The translations under genes and the position numbers were made by a program. Below the pieces are notes generated by a model. It searched no databases. It was not told the origin of the DNA and was given only the letters and a program-made list of their open reading frames with translations. From Blautia sp. Marseille-P3087 (lineage in GTDB: Bacteria; Bacillota; Clostridia; Lachnospirales; Lachnospiraceae), in the NCBI RefSeq assembly GCF_900120195.1, contig NZ_LT635539.1:254830-318829 (forward strand): a stretch of DNA of 64,000 bases. Direction: 5' to 3'. Of the stretch, positions 34,131 to 43,011 are shown in pieces (within the stretch, counting starts at the first letter, position 1; the number at the start of each line of letters is the position of its first letter).

Positions 34131-34703
34131 ATGATATTTCAGATGAGCATGTATTATCTTTCATTTGCACCACTTTGGATTTTGGTATTTTTGACAGATA
34201 TTTTCAGCATATGTGACAATGACAAATATTTGGTAACAGAATATATCAGTATTGTGCTGATTCTGTTTTTCATGGTTATTGCAGTGCGGCGAATGAGAAA
34301 TAAATTGAATTCTAAAAACAGTGATAATGTGAAATGTATATGTCTGGAAGAAGTACAGGAAGAAAAGTTCCTTGTGGCAGAGTTTTTAATGTCTTTTATT
34401 TTTCCGATGTTTGCATTTGATTTTACAAATCATCAGGGAGCTGTTTTATTTTTGGTGTTTTTTATTATATTTGGCTGGCTCTGCATCAAACATAATTATT
34501 TTTGTGTGAATGTAGTTCTTGAAGTTATGGGTTACAAAATATATAACTGCAAATATAAGAATGAAGACAACGAACTGGTTGAGAAAAAGATATTAAGCAA
34601 AAAGTATTTAAAAAAGAATGTTGGCGAAAAAATACGAGTGAGATATCTGAATAATGAATATGTTTTAGATTGCACGGAAGTATTAAAAGAAGAGCTAAAT
34701 TAA
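34131..34703 (+). CDS. kwaA: Four-helix membrane protein, KwaA-like
   Basis: 190 aa from the ATG at 34131, with GGGGG just upstream and 13 bp after kwaB. Four hydrophobic segments (about 5-25, 32-50, 83-101, 105-122) and a charged cytosolic C-terminus (EDNELVEKKILSKKYLKKN). Size and topology match KwaA, the membrane partner of KwaB in the Kiwa antiphage system. The sequence itself gives no diagnostic motif, so the identity rests on context. Confidence 0.5.
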   Translation: MIFQMSMYYLSFAPLWILVFLTDIFSICDNDKYLVTEYISIVLILFFMVIAVRRMRNKLNSKNSDNVKCICLEEVQEEKFLVAEFLMSFIFPMFAFDFTNHQGAVLFLVFFIIFGWLCIKHNYFCVNVVLEVMGYKIYNCKYKNEDNELVEKKILSKKYLKKNVGEKIRVRYLNNEYVLDCTEVLKEELN

Positions 34704-34740
34704 GGACAGCAAATAAGACAATCGAGACTGTTTTTTTTAT

Positions 34741-34896
34741 ATGGTAAATACAATGAATGTATGGCACAATAATTGTGATGATTCCGATTCAAGCAAATAT
34801 AATGTAAAATTTGCTGATCTTACAGGGAAAGAAAAAGAAGAATGGTATGATAAGATAATTAAACAAAAAATAAAAAACTTCCCCTCCCCAGAGTGA
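34741..34896 (+). CDS. Small hypothetical ORF
   Basis: 51 aa (MVNTMNVWHNNCDDSDSSKY... ending IKQKIKNFPSPE), acidic first half and Lys-rich end. No good RBS (preceded by a T-run), so it may be untranslated or a gene fragment at the edge of the island. Confidence 0.2.
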   Translation: MVNTMNVWHNNCDDSDSSKYNVKFADLTGKEKEEWYDKIIKQKIKNFPSPE

Positions 34897-34969
34897 TTTT
34901 TCTCGATTTTTTACGTATTTATTATAGAGAGGTTTTTAGCCTGTCAAATAAATACGATGGGGAGAAGAA

Positions 34970-35383
34970 TTGCGAATGAAAAAAAGAACAGCAGACAGTA
35001 CAATTAATGACACAGTGAAAAAGAAACGATACAACCCTGATCAGAGATGCAGTGAACTGATTCGGCATATTCAGGAGCATTGTGAGAGAAACTCAGTTTC
35101 TTATTATGCATTGGCGAGAGAAGCTGATATTTCTACATCTACGCTGCATGCGTTGATGTCGGGAAAAACCAGACCATATTTGTATACAGTTTATAAAATT
35201 TGCAATGCATTAAATATTTCGATACTGGATCTGATGGTGGAGGATGAGGACAGAGCGGTGAAGACAGGACTGAACCACGGGGAAAGAATGCTGATCTCGC
35301 AATACCGGAAGTGTTCAGAATCGAAGAAACGGATGCTGGAAGTCTATATGGACATGCTGACACAGTTTAAAGAGAAGAAGTGA
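34970..35383 (+). CDS. XRE-family helix-turn-helix regulator
   Basis: 137 aa from TTG 34970, or ATG 34976 two codons later. The HTH lies at ~45-100: SYYALAREADISTSTLHALM then RPYLYTVYKICNALNISILDLM. A C-terminal helix (SESKKRMLEVYMDMLTQF) may dimerise. Last gene before the exopolysaccharide operon and at the end of the defence island; it could regulate either. Preceded by GGGGAG. Confidence 0.8.
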   Translation: MRMKKRTADSTINDTVKKKRYNPDQRCSELIRHIQEHCERNSVSYYALAREADISTSTLHALMSGKTRPYLYTVYKICNALNISILDLMVEDEDRAVKTGLNHGERMLISQYRKCSESKKRMLEVYMDMLTQFKEKK

Positions 35384-35416
35384 TGCGGAATTTATAAAGT
35401 TTCGTATACTTTTCGG

Positions 35417-35473
35417 AAAAAAGGTTTCATGGTATGATGATTTATGTGAAAATCGTTGCCATGAACCTTTTTT
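35417..35473 (+). terminator. Terminator after the XRE gene
   Basis: AAAAAAGGTTTCATGG pairs with CCATGAACCTTTTTT around a 26-nt loop, with T-run. Confidence 0.7.
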
Positions 35474-35484
35474 CTTGCTATAAT
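35456..35484 (+). promoter_or_regulatory. Sigma-A promoter of the exopolysaccharide operon
   Basis: TTGCCA (35456-35461), 17 bp, TATAAT (35479-35484). The -35 lies inside the 3' arm of the preceding terminator. Confidence 0.65.
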
Positions 35485-35555
35485 TAAACACCGTAAAAGG
35501 CGACGATGCAGATTTATGTCTGTATCGTATTATAGAAAGGACGAATGCAAAGAAT

Positions 35556-36299
35556 ATGGTCGATATACATGCACATATTCTGCCGGGGCTGGATGATGGC
35601 GCTGAATCTGTGGAAGAAGCACTTCGGATGGCGTCGATTGCAGCAGAATCCGGAATATATCATATGGCGGCGACCAGTCACGGAAATTATTATCCCTATA
35701 CGATAGAACAGTATAATGATGCATTTCACAGATTACAGGAAGCGATTACAGCACATAAGATTCCATTGAAATTGTATTCTGGAATGGAAATTTTTCTGGA
35801 TGATGATGCTTTTTTGCACCTGGAGCGAGGAGAACTTCTTACATTAAATCATACAAATTATCTTCTGGTAGAGTTTGATTTTGGAGAAATGCCGTCAAAT
35901 ATGATCAGGCGTATCCAGAAGCTGCAGAAGATGGGATATCGTGTGGTTGTGGCACATCCGGAGCGATATATTGCTGTGCAGAAAGATCCTGAGCTGGCAC
36001 TCTTTTTGTATGAGCAGGATTGTACGCTTCAGGTTAATGGAGGAAGTCTGCTGGGGATGTTTGGACGCAGGTGTCGTCAGGCATCTGAGCGGCTGATGGG
36101 AGAAGGGATAGCGGGTGTGATCGCGACAGATGCGCATGATACAGAATATCGTTCTCCGGATATTCAGGAACTGGTGAATTATCTTACACAGAATTACGGT
36201 TTTTCAGTAATGAAGATGCTGTTATCGGAAAATCCGAGCAGGATCTTAAAAGGTTATGACATTCTCCGACAGGAGTATGAAGAGGGAAAAGAGGAGTAG
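35556..36299 (+). CDS. CpsB/CapC-type tyrosine-protein phosphatase (PHP fold)
   Basis: 247 aa. The metal-binding PHP signature MVDIHAHILPGLDDGAESVEEA opens the protein, followed by AATSHGNYY, YRVVVAHPERY and GVIATDAHDTEYR, each supplying His/Asp ligands. Dephosphorylates the tyrosine cluster of BY-kinases that control polysaccharide chain length; two such kinases follow (37261, 38696). First gene of the operon 35556-42930. Confidence 0.92.
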   Translation: MVDIHAHILPGLDDGAESVEEALRMASIAAESGIYHMAATSHGNYYPYTIEQYNDAFHRLQEAITAHKIPLKLYSGMEIFLDDDAFLHLERGELLTLNHTNYLLVEFDFGEMPSNMIRRIQKLQKMGYRVVVAHPERYIAVQKDPELALFLYEQDCTLQVNGGSLLGMFGRRCRQASERLMGEGIAGVIATDAHDTEYRSPDIQELVNYLTQNYGFSVMKMLLSENPSRILKGYDILRQEYEEGKEE

Positions 36300-36305
36300 A
36301 AATAC

Positions 36306-37244
36306 ATGAAGAAAGCAAGGATTATTCTTGGAATCCTGTGTGTGATCTCAGCGGTTGGCTGTGGTTATTACGTACAGAAAAGCCGGGAAAATATAGACAC
36401 AGAGGGACCGAAGCTGGAAGCAGCGTCAGACACTCTTGAAGTGAGTATCAATGCGACAGAGGATGAACTGACAAAGGATGTGGTTGCTGAGGACAAAAAA
36501 GACGGCAATGTTTCAGACAGTATCATCATTGAGAACATTACCAAAAAAGTCGGTGGTAATGAAAATCAATTTGAAATTACTTATGTCGGTTTTGATAAAT
36601 CCAGTAATTCGGGAAGACTGAAACGAAATCTGGTATATACCGATTATACAAAAACACATTTTGCACTTTCACAGGAACTTCGTTTTCCGGAGAACCAGGC
36701 AGTTTCATTGCTGGATTACATTACGGCAGAAGATTGTATTGATGGTGATGTAAGCCCGTTTATTATTGTTGATGGAGAGGAAAATCTTCAGCAGGAACCG
36801 TCTGCCGGTATTTATGATTGCACGGTTTCTGTTACCAACAGTGTCGGAGATACTGTGCAGCTGCCGCTTCAGGTAGAAATTTACGAAGACAGCTATGAAG
36901 CGAGATCATTTCGCCCGTATGTTGTGCTAACAGATTATCTGATATATCATAAAAAAGGTGAAGATCTGGATCTTCGTAAACTGATCGATCATGTGGAAGA
37001 TCAGGGGTATTGTAAAATCGATTATGGTGAAATGGTTTCTGTCAGAAACAATAAAGGTGAAACCGAAGAAGTGACTGAGCAGATTGCAAATGGTTCAAAG
37101 GAAAATTGGGTCAACATTTCACAGATCACGGTAAATTCAAATGTTGACATTAATCAGGAAGGGGTCTACACAGTAGTGTATTCTTATACCTCAGCAGATA
37201 ATGGCTATCAGGGAGATACGCGACTGACAGTAGTAGTTGAATAA
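36306..37244 (+). CDS. Membrane-anchored/secreted protein with DUF5011-like Ig repeats
   Basis: 312 aa. N-terminal hydrophobic segment ARIILGILCVISAVGCGYYV (signal anchor or lipoprotein-like, with a Cys in VGCGYY), then extracellular beta-rich domains. The repeats resemble DUF5011 (LLDYITAEDCIDGDVSPFI, AGIYDCTVSVTNSVGDTV) and the end reads EGVYTVVYSYTSADNGYQGD. Function unknown; its place between phosphatase and kinase suggests a role in surface polysaccharide assembly. It shares the domain type with the protein at 40184. Confidence 0.7.
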   Translation: MKKARIILGILCVISAVGCGYYVQKSRENIDTEGPKLEAASDTLEVSINATEDELTKDVVAEDKKDGNVSDSIIIENITKKVGGNENQFEITYVGFDKSSNSGRLKRNLVYTDYTKTHFALSQELRFPENQAVSLLDYITAEDCIDGDVSPFIIVDGEENLQQEPSAGIYDCTVSVTNSVGDTVQLPLQVEIYEDSYEARSFRPYVVLTDYLIYHKKGEDLDLRKLIDHVEDQGYCKIDYGEMVSVRNNKGETEEVTEQIANGSKENWVNISQITVNSNVDINQEGVYTVVYSYTSADNGYQGDTRLTVVVE

Positions 37245-37260
37245 TATGGGAGAGAATGTA

Positions 37261-38661
37261 ATGAATCAGGAAATGAACCGGCCGTCACAGGCCAGTAGTA
37301 TGCCGGTAGATCTGCCATATATATGCAGACACCTCTGGAAAAATATTTTTGTGATACTTATGAGTGCCTGCATTGTCGGGATTGCGGCATTTGTGGGACT
37401 GGATATGTATATGGGCAGTTCTTACACTGCATCGATGAATCTTTCAGTTATAGCAAGGGATAATTCGGGAACAAGACTCAATGACGGAAGTCTGAATACA
37501 GCAATTACCCGTAACCTGAATGTGCTGAACAGTGATATGCTGGCAGAACAGATCTGTAAAGATTCTCAGATAGAGCGCCTTCCGGGTACGATCAGTGCTT
37601 CTCAGGTGGCAGATACGAATATGATTACTTTGAATGCGACGGCATCTTCGGCAGAAGAGGCTCTTCGGCTGCTGAAATCTGCGCTTGAGAGTTATCCGAC
37701 ACTGACCGGATATTTTGAGTCCGGTTATATGTTCCGTAATCTGACCGCTTTATCAGCAGATAATATTCAGAAACAGGATGCGCGCCCGTTATATTATGCA
37801 GCACTGGCAGCACTGCTTGTACTCGCAGGTGGAGTTGGTCTGACTGTCTTTTTGTGTATGTCTACGGATAAAGTGTACAATCGTCAGCAGGCTGCAATGG
37901 TGCTGGATATTCCGGTATTAAATACGATACACTATTTCCGCAAAAAGAAAAATCAGAAAGCAATTTTGATTTCTGACAGTGCGACGACCGGTGATTATGA
38001 GGAAGAGCTTGACCGCCTTACAACGCGCGTAGAATCAGAGATGAATAAAAATGATCAGAAAGTGCTGATGGTTACTTCGATTCGTGAAAATGAAGGAAAA
38101 TCTACGATTACTGTAAATCTGGCATTGAATCTTTCACGACGTGGAAAAAAAGTAATGCTGATTGACTGTGATATGCGTCGTCCTGCTGTTGCGAAGATTT
38201 TTGATGCAGAGGTAGAAGAAGGAACAGGTCTTTCGGATCTTCTGGCAGGAGACAGCACACTGAAAGATGTTATGCGCAGAGACAGCCGTTATAAATATCT
38301 CAGATGTGTTTTTCAGAATAAAGCAATCGCGGAACCGGATAAATTGCTGGAAGATGAGGCATTTAAGACGTTGCTTTGCAAAATTGCTTCCCGTATGGAC
38401 TATGTGATTCTTGATACGCCTCCGCTTGGTATTGTCCGCGATGCGGAAATTATTTCGGCGGCAGCAGATTCTGTATTACTTGTAATCCGTCAGGATCTTG
38501 CACATGCATCGGAAATTAATGATGCGGTAGATGTACTGGATGAAACAGGTGTTACTGTGCTTGGCGGTGTCCTGAATATGGCTTTCGGTGACAAAAACAG
38601 TGTCAGCCGCAACAAACGATACGGAAAATATTATTATGGTTATGGCGACAAAAGCAAATAA
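37261..38661 (+). CDS. Polysaccharide co-polymerase / tyrosine autokinase (BY-kinase) 1
   Basis: 466 aa from the ATG at 37261 (GGGAGAG upstream); ATGs at 37237 and 37246 are in frame. Wzz-type N-terminal domain with membrane helices near 40-60 and 180-200, then the cytosolic BY-kinase: ENEGKSTITVNLAL (Walker A), VMLIDCDMRRPAV (A') and YVILDTPPLG (Walker B). The C-terminal Tyr cluster is KRYGKYYYGYGDKSK. Controls capsule/EPS chain length by reversible phosphorylation, opposed by the PHP phosphatase. Confidence 0.9.
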   Translation: MNQEMNRPSQASSMPVDLPYICRHLWKNIFVILMSACIVGIAAFVGLDMYMGSSYTASMNLSVIARDNSGTRLNDGSLNTAITRNLNVLNSDMLAEQICKDSQIERLPGTISASQVADTNMITLNATASSAEEALRLLKSALESYPTLTGYFESGYMFRNLTALSADNIQKQDARPLYYAALAALLVLAGGVGLTVFLCMSTDKVYNRQQAAMVLDIPVLNTIHYFRKKKNQKAILISDSATTGDYEEELDRLTTRVESEMNKNDQKVLMVTSIRENEGKSTITVNLALNLSRRGKKVMLIDCDMRRPAVAKIFDAEVEEGTGLSDLLAGDSTLKDVMRRDSRYKYLRCVFQNKAIAEPDKLLEDEAFKTLLCKIASRMDYVILDTPPLGIVRDAEIISAAADSVLLVIRQDLAHASEINDAVDVLDETGVTVLGGVLNMAFGDKNSVSRNKRYGKYYYGYGDKSK

Positions 38662-38695
38662 GATATTTTACAAACGGTAAGGCAGGAGAGAAAAT

Positions 38696-40168
38696 ATGCA
38701 GTCCGAAACACGTGAAATAACAAGAACATATAATGGGCAGGATCAGATAGATCTGATGGAAATGCTTGAGGATTATCTGCGTTGTCTGAAAAAATACTGG
38801 CTTCAGTTACTGTTGGTTCTTATTACGGTAGCGGCAGCGACCGTTACTTATATGAATTATACATATTCGCCGGTTTATTCTGCGAAGATCACTTATGCAG
38901 TCAAAAAGACAGGAGATACATCGGTAGATTCTTCTCTGACAAGGAGACTCAGCAGTTCAGTCGGAACAATTACAGATGCTCCGGAATTCAGAGATGAACT
39001 TTCTGCAAATATGGCGGATTCTGTTCCGGAAAAGTCATTCTGGTTCAGTTCGCAGTACACAGATGGAGCAAACTTATATACTATTTCTGTGAATTCAGGA
39101 AAATATAAGTATGTGGATGAACTTTTGGATGCATTCCAGAAAATATATCCTTCATGGGTGGATAAGTCCAATGGTTCGGTGGATCTGGAAATTGTTGATA
39201 TTACCAATGCTTCAGCAACCCCGGTAAATGAATATTCTCTGATCGATTATCTGGTAAAAGGAATTCTGGCAGGACTGGTAATCGTGGTATGTCTGGCAAC
39301 ACTTTATGTACAGACACTTCATACTGTCCGCAAAGAGAAGGACATGCGGAAAGTTACATCGAGAAGCTGTGTTGCTGTGATTCCTGATGTAAAAATCAAA
39401 AAGCGCAGCAAGAGTACGAAATCTCAGCTGCTTATCAGCAACAAGAGAATTGACTGGGGATATAAGCAGTCCCTTCTTTCTGTACAGTCCAGACTTGATA
39501 TGCAGATGGAGAAAAACGGACAGAAAGTTCTTCTTGTCAGCAGTACACTTCCTCAGGAAGGTAAAAGCCATATATCTGTAAACCTTGCACTTGCAGCACT
39601 GCAGAATGACAAAAAGACTGTGATCATTGATGGTGATATGAGAAATCCATCTGTCGGAAGAATGTTTGGCTTTGAGGGACAGTCTCTCGGGTTAAGTGAT
39701 TATTTTGAAGGAAAAGCCGATGTAGAAGAAATCATGATCAAAAGCGGAAATCTTTCAGTGATCAGCGCCGGTACAAAGAATGGTGGTATTTCAGGAATCA
39801 TTTCCGACAGTAAAATGCAGGATCTGATGGAATACCTGCGCAGAAATTTTGATTTTATTGTTATTGATACTCCGCCGGCAGGATTGTTTTCTGATGCGGA
39901 TATTCTGGCAAAATATGCAGATACCGTCTTATATGTGGTAAGATACGATCACGCTTCTGTGAAGGAAATTCAGGAAGGAATGTCTTCCTTTATTCAGAAT
40001 AACAAGCTGTTTGGATATGTGATCAACCAGAGCCATGGATCTTTATCGTCTTATGGCAAATATGGAAAATATGGATATTCAAAGTATGGCCACTATGGTC
40101 ATTACGGCAAATACAAACGTTATATCAAGACAGCCGAAAAAGAAATGAATACAGAAGATTCTCTGTAA
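38696..40168 (+). CDS. Polysaccharide co-polymerase / tyrosine autokinase (BY-kinase) 2
   Basis: 490 aa. Same layout as the previous gene: Wzz domain with helices near 38-56 and 188-206, then PQEGKSHISVNLALAAL (Walker A), VIIDGDMRNPSVGRMF (A') and FIVIDTPPAG (Walker B). The C-terminal Tyr cluster is longer and Gly-rich (YGKYGKYGYSKYGHYGHYGK). Two complete fused kinases in tandem suggest either two glycan products or a heteromeric regulator. RBS AGGAGAG. Confidence 0.9.
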   Translation: MQSETREITRTYNGQDQIDLMEMLEDYLRCLKKYWLQLLLVLITVAAATVTYMNYTYSPVYSAKITYAVKKTGDTSVDSSLTRRLSSSVGTITDAPEFRDELSANMADSVPEKSFWFSSQYTDGANLYTISVNSGKYKYVDELLDAFQKIYPSWVDKSNGSVDLEIVDITNASATPVNEYSLIDYLVKGILAGLVIVVCLATLYVQTLHTVRKEKDMRKVTSRSCVAVIPDVKIKKRSKSTKSQLLISNKRIDWGYKQSLLSVQSRLDMQMEKNGQKVLLVSSTLPQEGKSHISVNLALAALQNDKKTVIIDGDMRNPSVGRMFGFEGQSLGLSDYFEGKADVEEIMIKSGNLSVISAGTKNGGISGIISDSKMQDLMEYLRRNFDFIVIDTPPAGLFSDADILAKYADTVLYVVRYDHASVKEIQEGMSSFIQNNKLFGYVINQSHGSLSSYGKYGKYGYSKYGHYGHYGKYKRYIKTAEKEMNTEDSL

Positions 40169-40183
40169 GAGGGGGAGATCGGT

Positions 40184-40651
40184 ATGAAAAATAAATTAAT
40201 AGTGACGTTTTTTCTCTTGATTTTATGTGCCGGATCAGTTACAACAGCGCTGAAATCATTTGATAACGTGCAGAATAATATTGCAACTGCAAAAAAAATA
40301 CAGACGGCACGTCTGGAGGCGGCGAAGGTTACACCGACACCGACGCCTGAACCTCAGGCAGAGCCGGAACTAAGTGCGACACCGACACCGGAACCGGTGG
40401 ATCCGGCGATTCCGGTACTTACTTTAACGAGTGATACGATTGAGATTACGGCGGGAAGTTCTTTTTCTGTAATTTCACCTGTTGCAGATATTACGGATGA
40501 TAAGGATGACAGAAGTTCTCTGTTTCGCAATATTCATGTAACAGGAGATTATAATTTGTATACGCCTGGACAGTATACACTTCAGTATGTGGCGACGGAC
40601 AGTGACGGACATACTTCACTGCCGGAGACACTGACATTGATCGTGAAATAG
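40184..40651 (+). CDS. Secreted protein with Pro-Thr linker and DUF5011-like domain
   Basis: 155 aa. N-terminal membrane anchor/signal (LIVTFFLLILCAGSVTTAL), a wall-spanning type linker TPTPTPEPQAEPELSATPTP, then one Ig-like domain (VLTLTSDTIEITAGSSF, GDYNLYTPGQYTLQYVATD). No LPxTG sorting motif. Probably surface exposed; function unknown. 12 bp before the VanZ-LCP gene. Confidence 0.7.
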   Translation: MKNKLIVTFFLLILCAGSVTTALKSFDNVQNNIATAKKIQTARLEAAKVTPTPTPEPQAEPELSATPTPEPVDPAIPVLTLTSDTIEITAGSSFSVISPVADITDDKDDRSSLFRNIHVTGDYNLYTPGQYTLQYVATDSDGHTSLPETLTLIVK

Positions 40652-40663
40652 CGAGGAGAACGT

Positions 40664-42271
40664 ATGCAGAATATAGGTAGGATGTTTAAAGGGGTTGGAG
40701 AATTATCTTCAACCCTGAATACGATTTCAGGTCTGGCATTTGTTGTGGTGTTTATTTTATGCATAGCCGCACTTATTATGTCATGGCTTGTTGTTCCGGG
40801 GTTACATTGGAGAACCTCTTCTAAAAATAGATTCAGAAAGACCGCTGTATGGGTGGCAATCGTACTCTATGTGTTTGCGCTTCTGGGTATTATGTTTGTT
40901 ATGAGAGACCCGGGGCAGGGGTATCAGCTCCGTCTGCTGCCTTTATATGGACTGAAAGATGCAGCATTGCTTAAAACAGAACTGCTTGGTGATCTGGGGA
41001 ATTTTATTATATTTATTCCGCTGGGAATATTGTTTATGGCACAGTGCACGAGTGAGCAGCCTGTTGTGTGGACAATGATGTTCTCTTTTGGTTTTGGCCT
41101 TTTGACAGAACTGCTTCAGTATATCGCCAAAATGGGCATTTTTTCGCCGGAAGAGATGATCTGTGCAGCATTAGGCGGAACACTGGGCGGTCTGCTGACT
41201 TATGCATGGCAGAAAACAAAAGGTAAAAAGAAACCGCTTGGTATTCTTTTGCGTGTAGCGTTTAGCCTGTGCCTTGTGGTTGTAATTTTTGTGACGACAG
41301 TTTTCGGGACATATCATGTCCTCCGTGTCGGTGGCGAAAAAAACATGCAGGAGAATGTCAGCAATGCTGAACTGAAAATGCAGTCAGACGTAAAGAAGGC
41401 GGGAAGTTCTGATCTGATCTGGCGTGATGGAAAAGCCTACCGTTTCAATGATGAAATCATTACGGTTTTGTGTATGGGTATTGACCAGCAGACGGAAGAC
41501 ATTGAACAAAAAGAGGATGTTTCTGGAGAAAGCGGTCAGGCGGACAGTATTTTTCTGGCTGTATTGAACCCGACCCAAAAACAGTTAAGCGTACTTGCGA
41601 TATCCCGAGATACAATGACTGAAATAGCCACATACGATGCGAAAGGAAATTATATCGGAGATTCTTTAAATCATCTTGGTCTGGAATATGCTTTTGGTGA
41701 TGGTAAGGAAAAAAGCTGTCAGTATATGGTTGATGCAGTATCCAAATTGTTTTATGGAATTCCGATCAATGGATATGTCGCGTTTAATATGGAGACAATC
41801 TCGCAGTTGAATGATGCTGTCGGAGGTGTGACGGTAACTGTTCCGGAGGGTGAGAATATATCAGATAAGCTGAAATCCGGTGAGACAGTGACTCTGAACG
41901 GGGACGATGCGGTTTCTTTTGTAAGATATCGAGATACATCTGTAGAGGGCAGCAATAATCTGCGAATTGCGCGTCAGAAGCAGTATCTGATCAATTTCTT
42001 TTCCGGGGCTGTGAAGGCGGTGCAGAAAGATGTTTCACTTCCGGGAAAACTGTATCAGGATTTTTCTTCAGAAATGGTGACCAGCATTGGTCTGGATGAT
42101 GCAGTTTATCTGGTTACAGAAGCAACGGAAATGAGCTTCGGCGAGGACAGCCTGACTGTATTACAGGGAGAAACAAAGACCGGAGACGTCTATGACGAAG
42201 TATATATCGACGAGGATGCATTATATGATCTGATTCTTAAAACATTCTATACGGAGGTTGAGATAGGATGA
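40664..42271 (+). CDS. VanZ-like / LytR-CpsA-Psr (LCP) fusion
   Basis: 535 aa. N-terminal VanZ-like part with about five membrane helices (LGNFIIFIPLGILFMAQ, FGLLTELLQYIAKMGIFSPEEMI) and a further helix ~190-215. The LCP catalytic domain (~265-470) follows outside the membrane: VLCMGIDQQTEDI, DSIFLAVLNPTQKQLSVLAI, SRDTMTEIATY, GGVTVTV and the Arg-rich RIARQKQYL. LCP enzymes attach polyprenyl-linked glycans to peptidoglycan, which fits the end of an EPS operon. Its last 4 bases overlap the next gene. Confidence 0.88.
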   Translation: MQNIGRMFKGVGELSSTLNTISGLAFVVVFILCIAALIMSWLVVPGLHWRTSSKNRFRKTAVWVAIVLYVFALLGIMFVMRDPGQGYQLRLLPLYGLKDAALLKTELLGDLGNFIIFIPLGILFMAQCTSEQPVVWTMMFSFGFGLLTELLQYIAKMGIFSPEEMICAALGGTLGGLLTYAWQKTKGKKKPLGILLRVAFSLCLVVVIFVTTVFGTYHVLRVGGEKNMQENVSNAELKMQSDVKKAGSSDLIWRDGKAYRFNDEIITVLCMGIDQQTEDIEQKEDVSGESGQADSIFLAVLNPTQKQLSVLAISRDTMTEIATYDAKGNYIGDSLNHLGLEYAFGDGKEKSCQYMVDAVSKLFYGIPINGYVAFNMETISQLNDAVGGVTVTVPEGENISDKLKSGETVTLNGDDAVSFVRYRDTSVEGSNNLRIARQKQYLINFFSGAVKAVQKDVSLPGKLYQDFSSEMVTSIGLDDAVYLVTEATEMSFGEDSLTVLQGETKTGDVYDEVYIDEDALYDLILKTFYTEVEIG

Positions 42272-42930
42272 AAATAAGGACGATGATCACAGCGGGACTT
42301 TTGGTGCTTCTGCTTTGTATTGTGGGAGCAATTGCAGGAATATATCTTTTTCATTCGCAGGAGCAGCAGGAAAATCCGGATGTATATGCGTGGATTTCCA
42401 TTCCGGGAACGGATATAGATGCACCGGTTCTGCAGCATTCGGAAGACAATTCCTTTTATGCAGCGCATGACGCGGAGGGAGAGGAAAATCCGGCAGGAGC
42501 ACTTTATACGGAGAACTACAATCACACAAATTTCGATGATCCGCTTACGGTGATATATGGAAATGACAATCAGGATGGTTCTATGTTTGGAGGGCTGTAT
42601 CAATATGCAGATGATGCATATATGAAAGAACATGCATGGATCTATATCACCTTTGACAATGCAGAGTATAAATATAAAGTTTTTGCTGCATATAAATCAG
42701 ATTCCAGGCATATCATGGAACGGTTTAATTCAGGCAAAGAAGAAGCAAACCGCAAAGCTTACCTGGAAAGTATTATGGACAACAGGACAATGGGGGCTCA
42801 GATTGACGAAAATGCTCAGGTGACTGCAGATTCAAAGCTTCTTACATTGTCCACACATGATGATTCTGATCCGGAGGGCAGATTCCTTGTGCAGGCATAT
42901 CTGGTTGAAAAAGAAGAAAAAAGCAATTGA
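42268..42930 (+). CDS. Class B sortase-like protein lacking the catalytic His and Cys
   Basis: 220 aa. Signal-anchor helix (residues 6-28), then a full sortase-B fold pattern: NPDVYAWISIPGTDIDAPVLQ, SEDNSFYAAHDAEGEENPAG, TVIYGNDNQDGSMFGGL and KLLTLSTHDDSDPEGRF. Active class B sortases have His in the YGH segment and Cys in TLSTC; here these positions are Asn99 and His197, while the Arg (205) is kept. Bases 42558-42575 and 42841-42860 read clearly. Probably a non-catalytic paralogue that binds rather than cuts. Coupled to the LCP gene by ATGA overlap. Confidence 0.8.
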   Translation: MKIRTMITAGLLVLLLCIVGAIAGIYLFHSQEQQENPDVYAWISIPGTDIDAPVLQHSEDNSFYAAHDAEGEENPAGALYTENYNHTNFDDPLTVIYGNDNQDGSMFGGLYQYADDAYMKEHAWIYITFDNAEYKYKVFAAYKSDSRHIMERFNSGKEEANRKAYLESIMDNRTMGAQIDENAQVTADSKLLTLSTHDDSDPEGRFLVQAYLVEKEEKSN

Positions 42931-42955
42931 TGCATAAAAATAAATGTGCTATAAT
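42927..42955 (+). promoter_or_regulatory. Sigma-A promoter of the secreted protein gene
   Basis: TTGATG (42927-42932), 17 bp, TATAAT (42950-42955), 57 bp before the start. Confidence 0.7.
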
Positions 42956-43011
42956 GTTTCCTATCGAGAAAAGATGAATATAATTATAATTTTATACATG
43001 GAGGTACAGGT

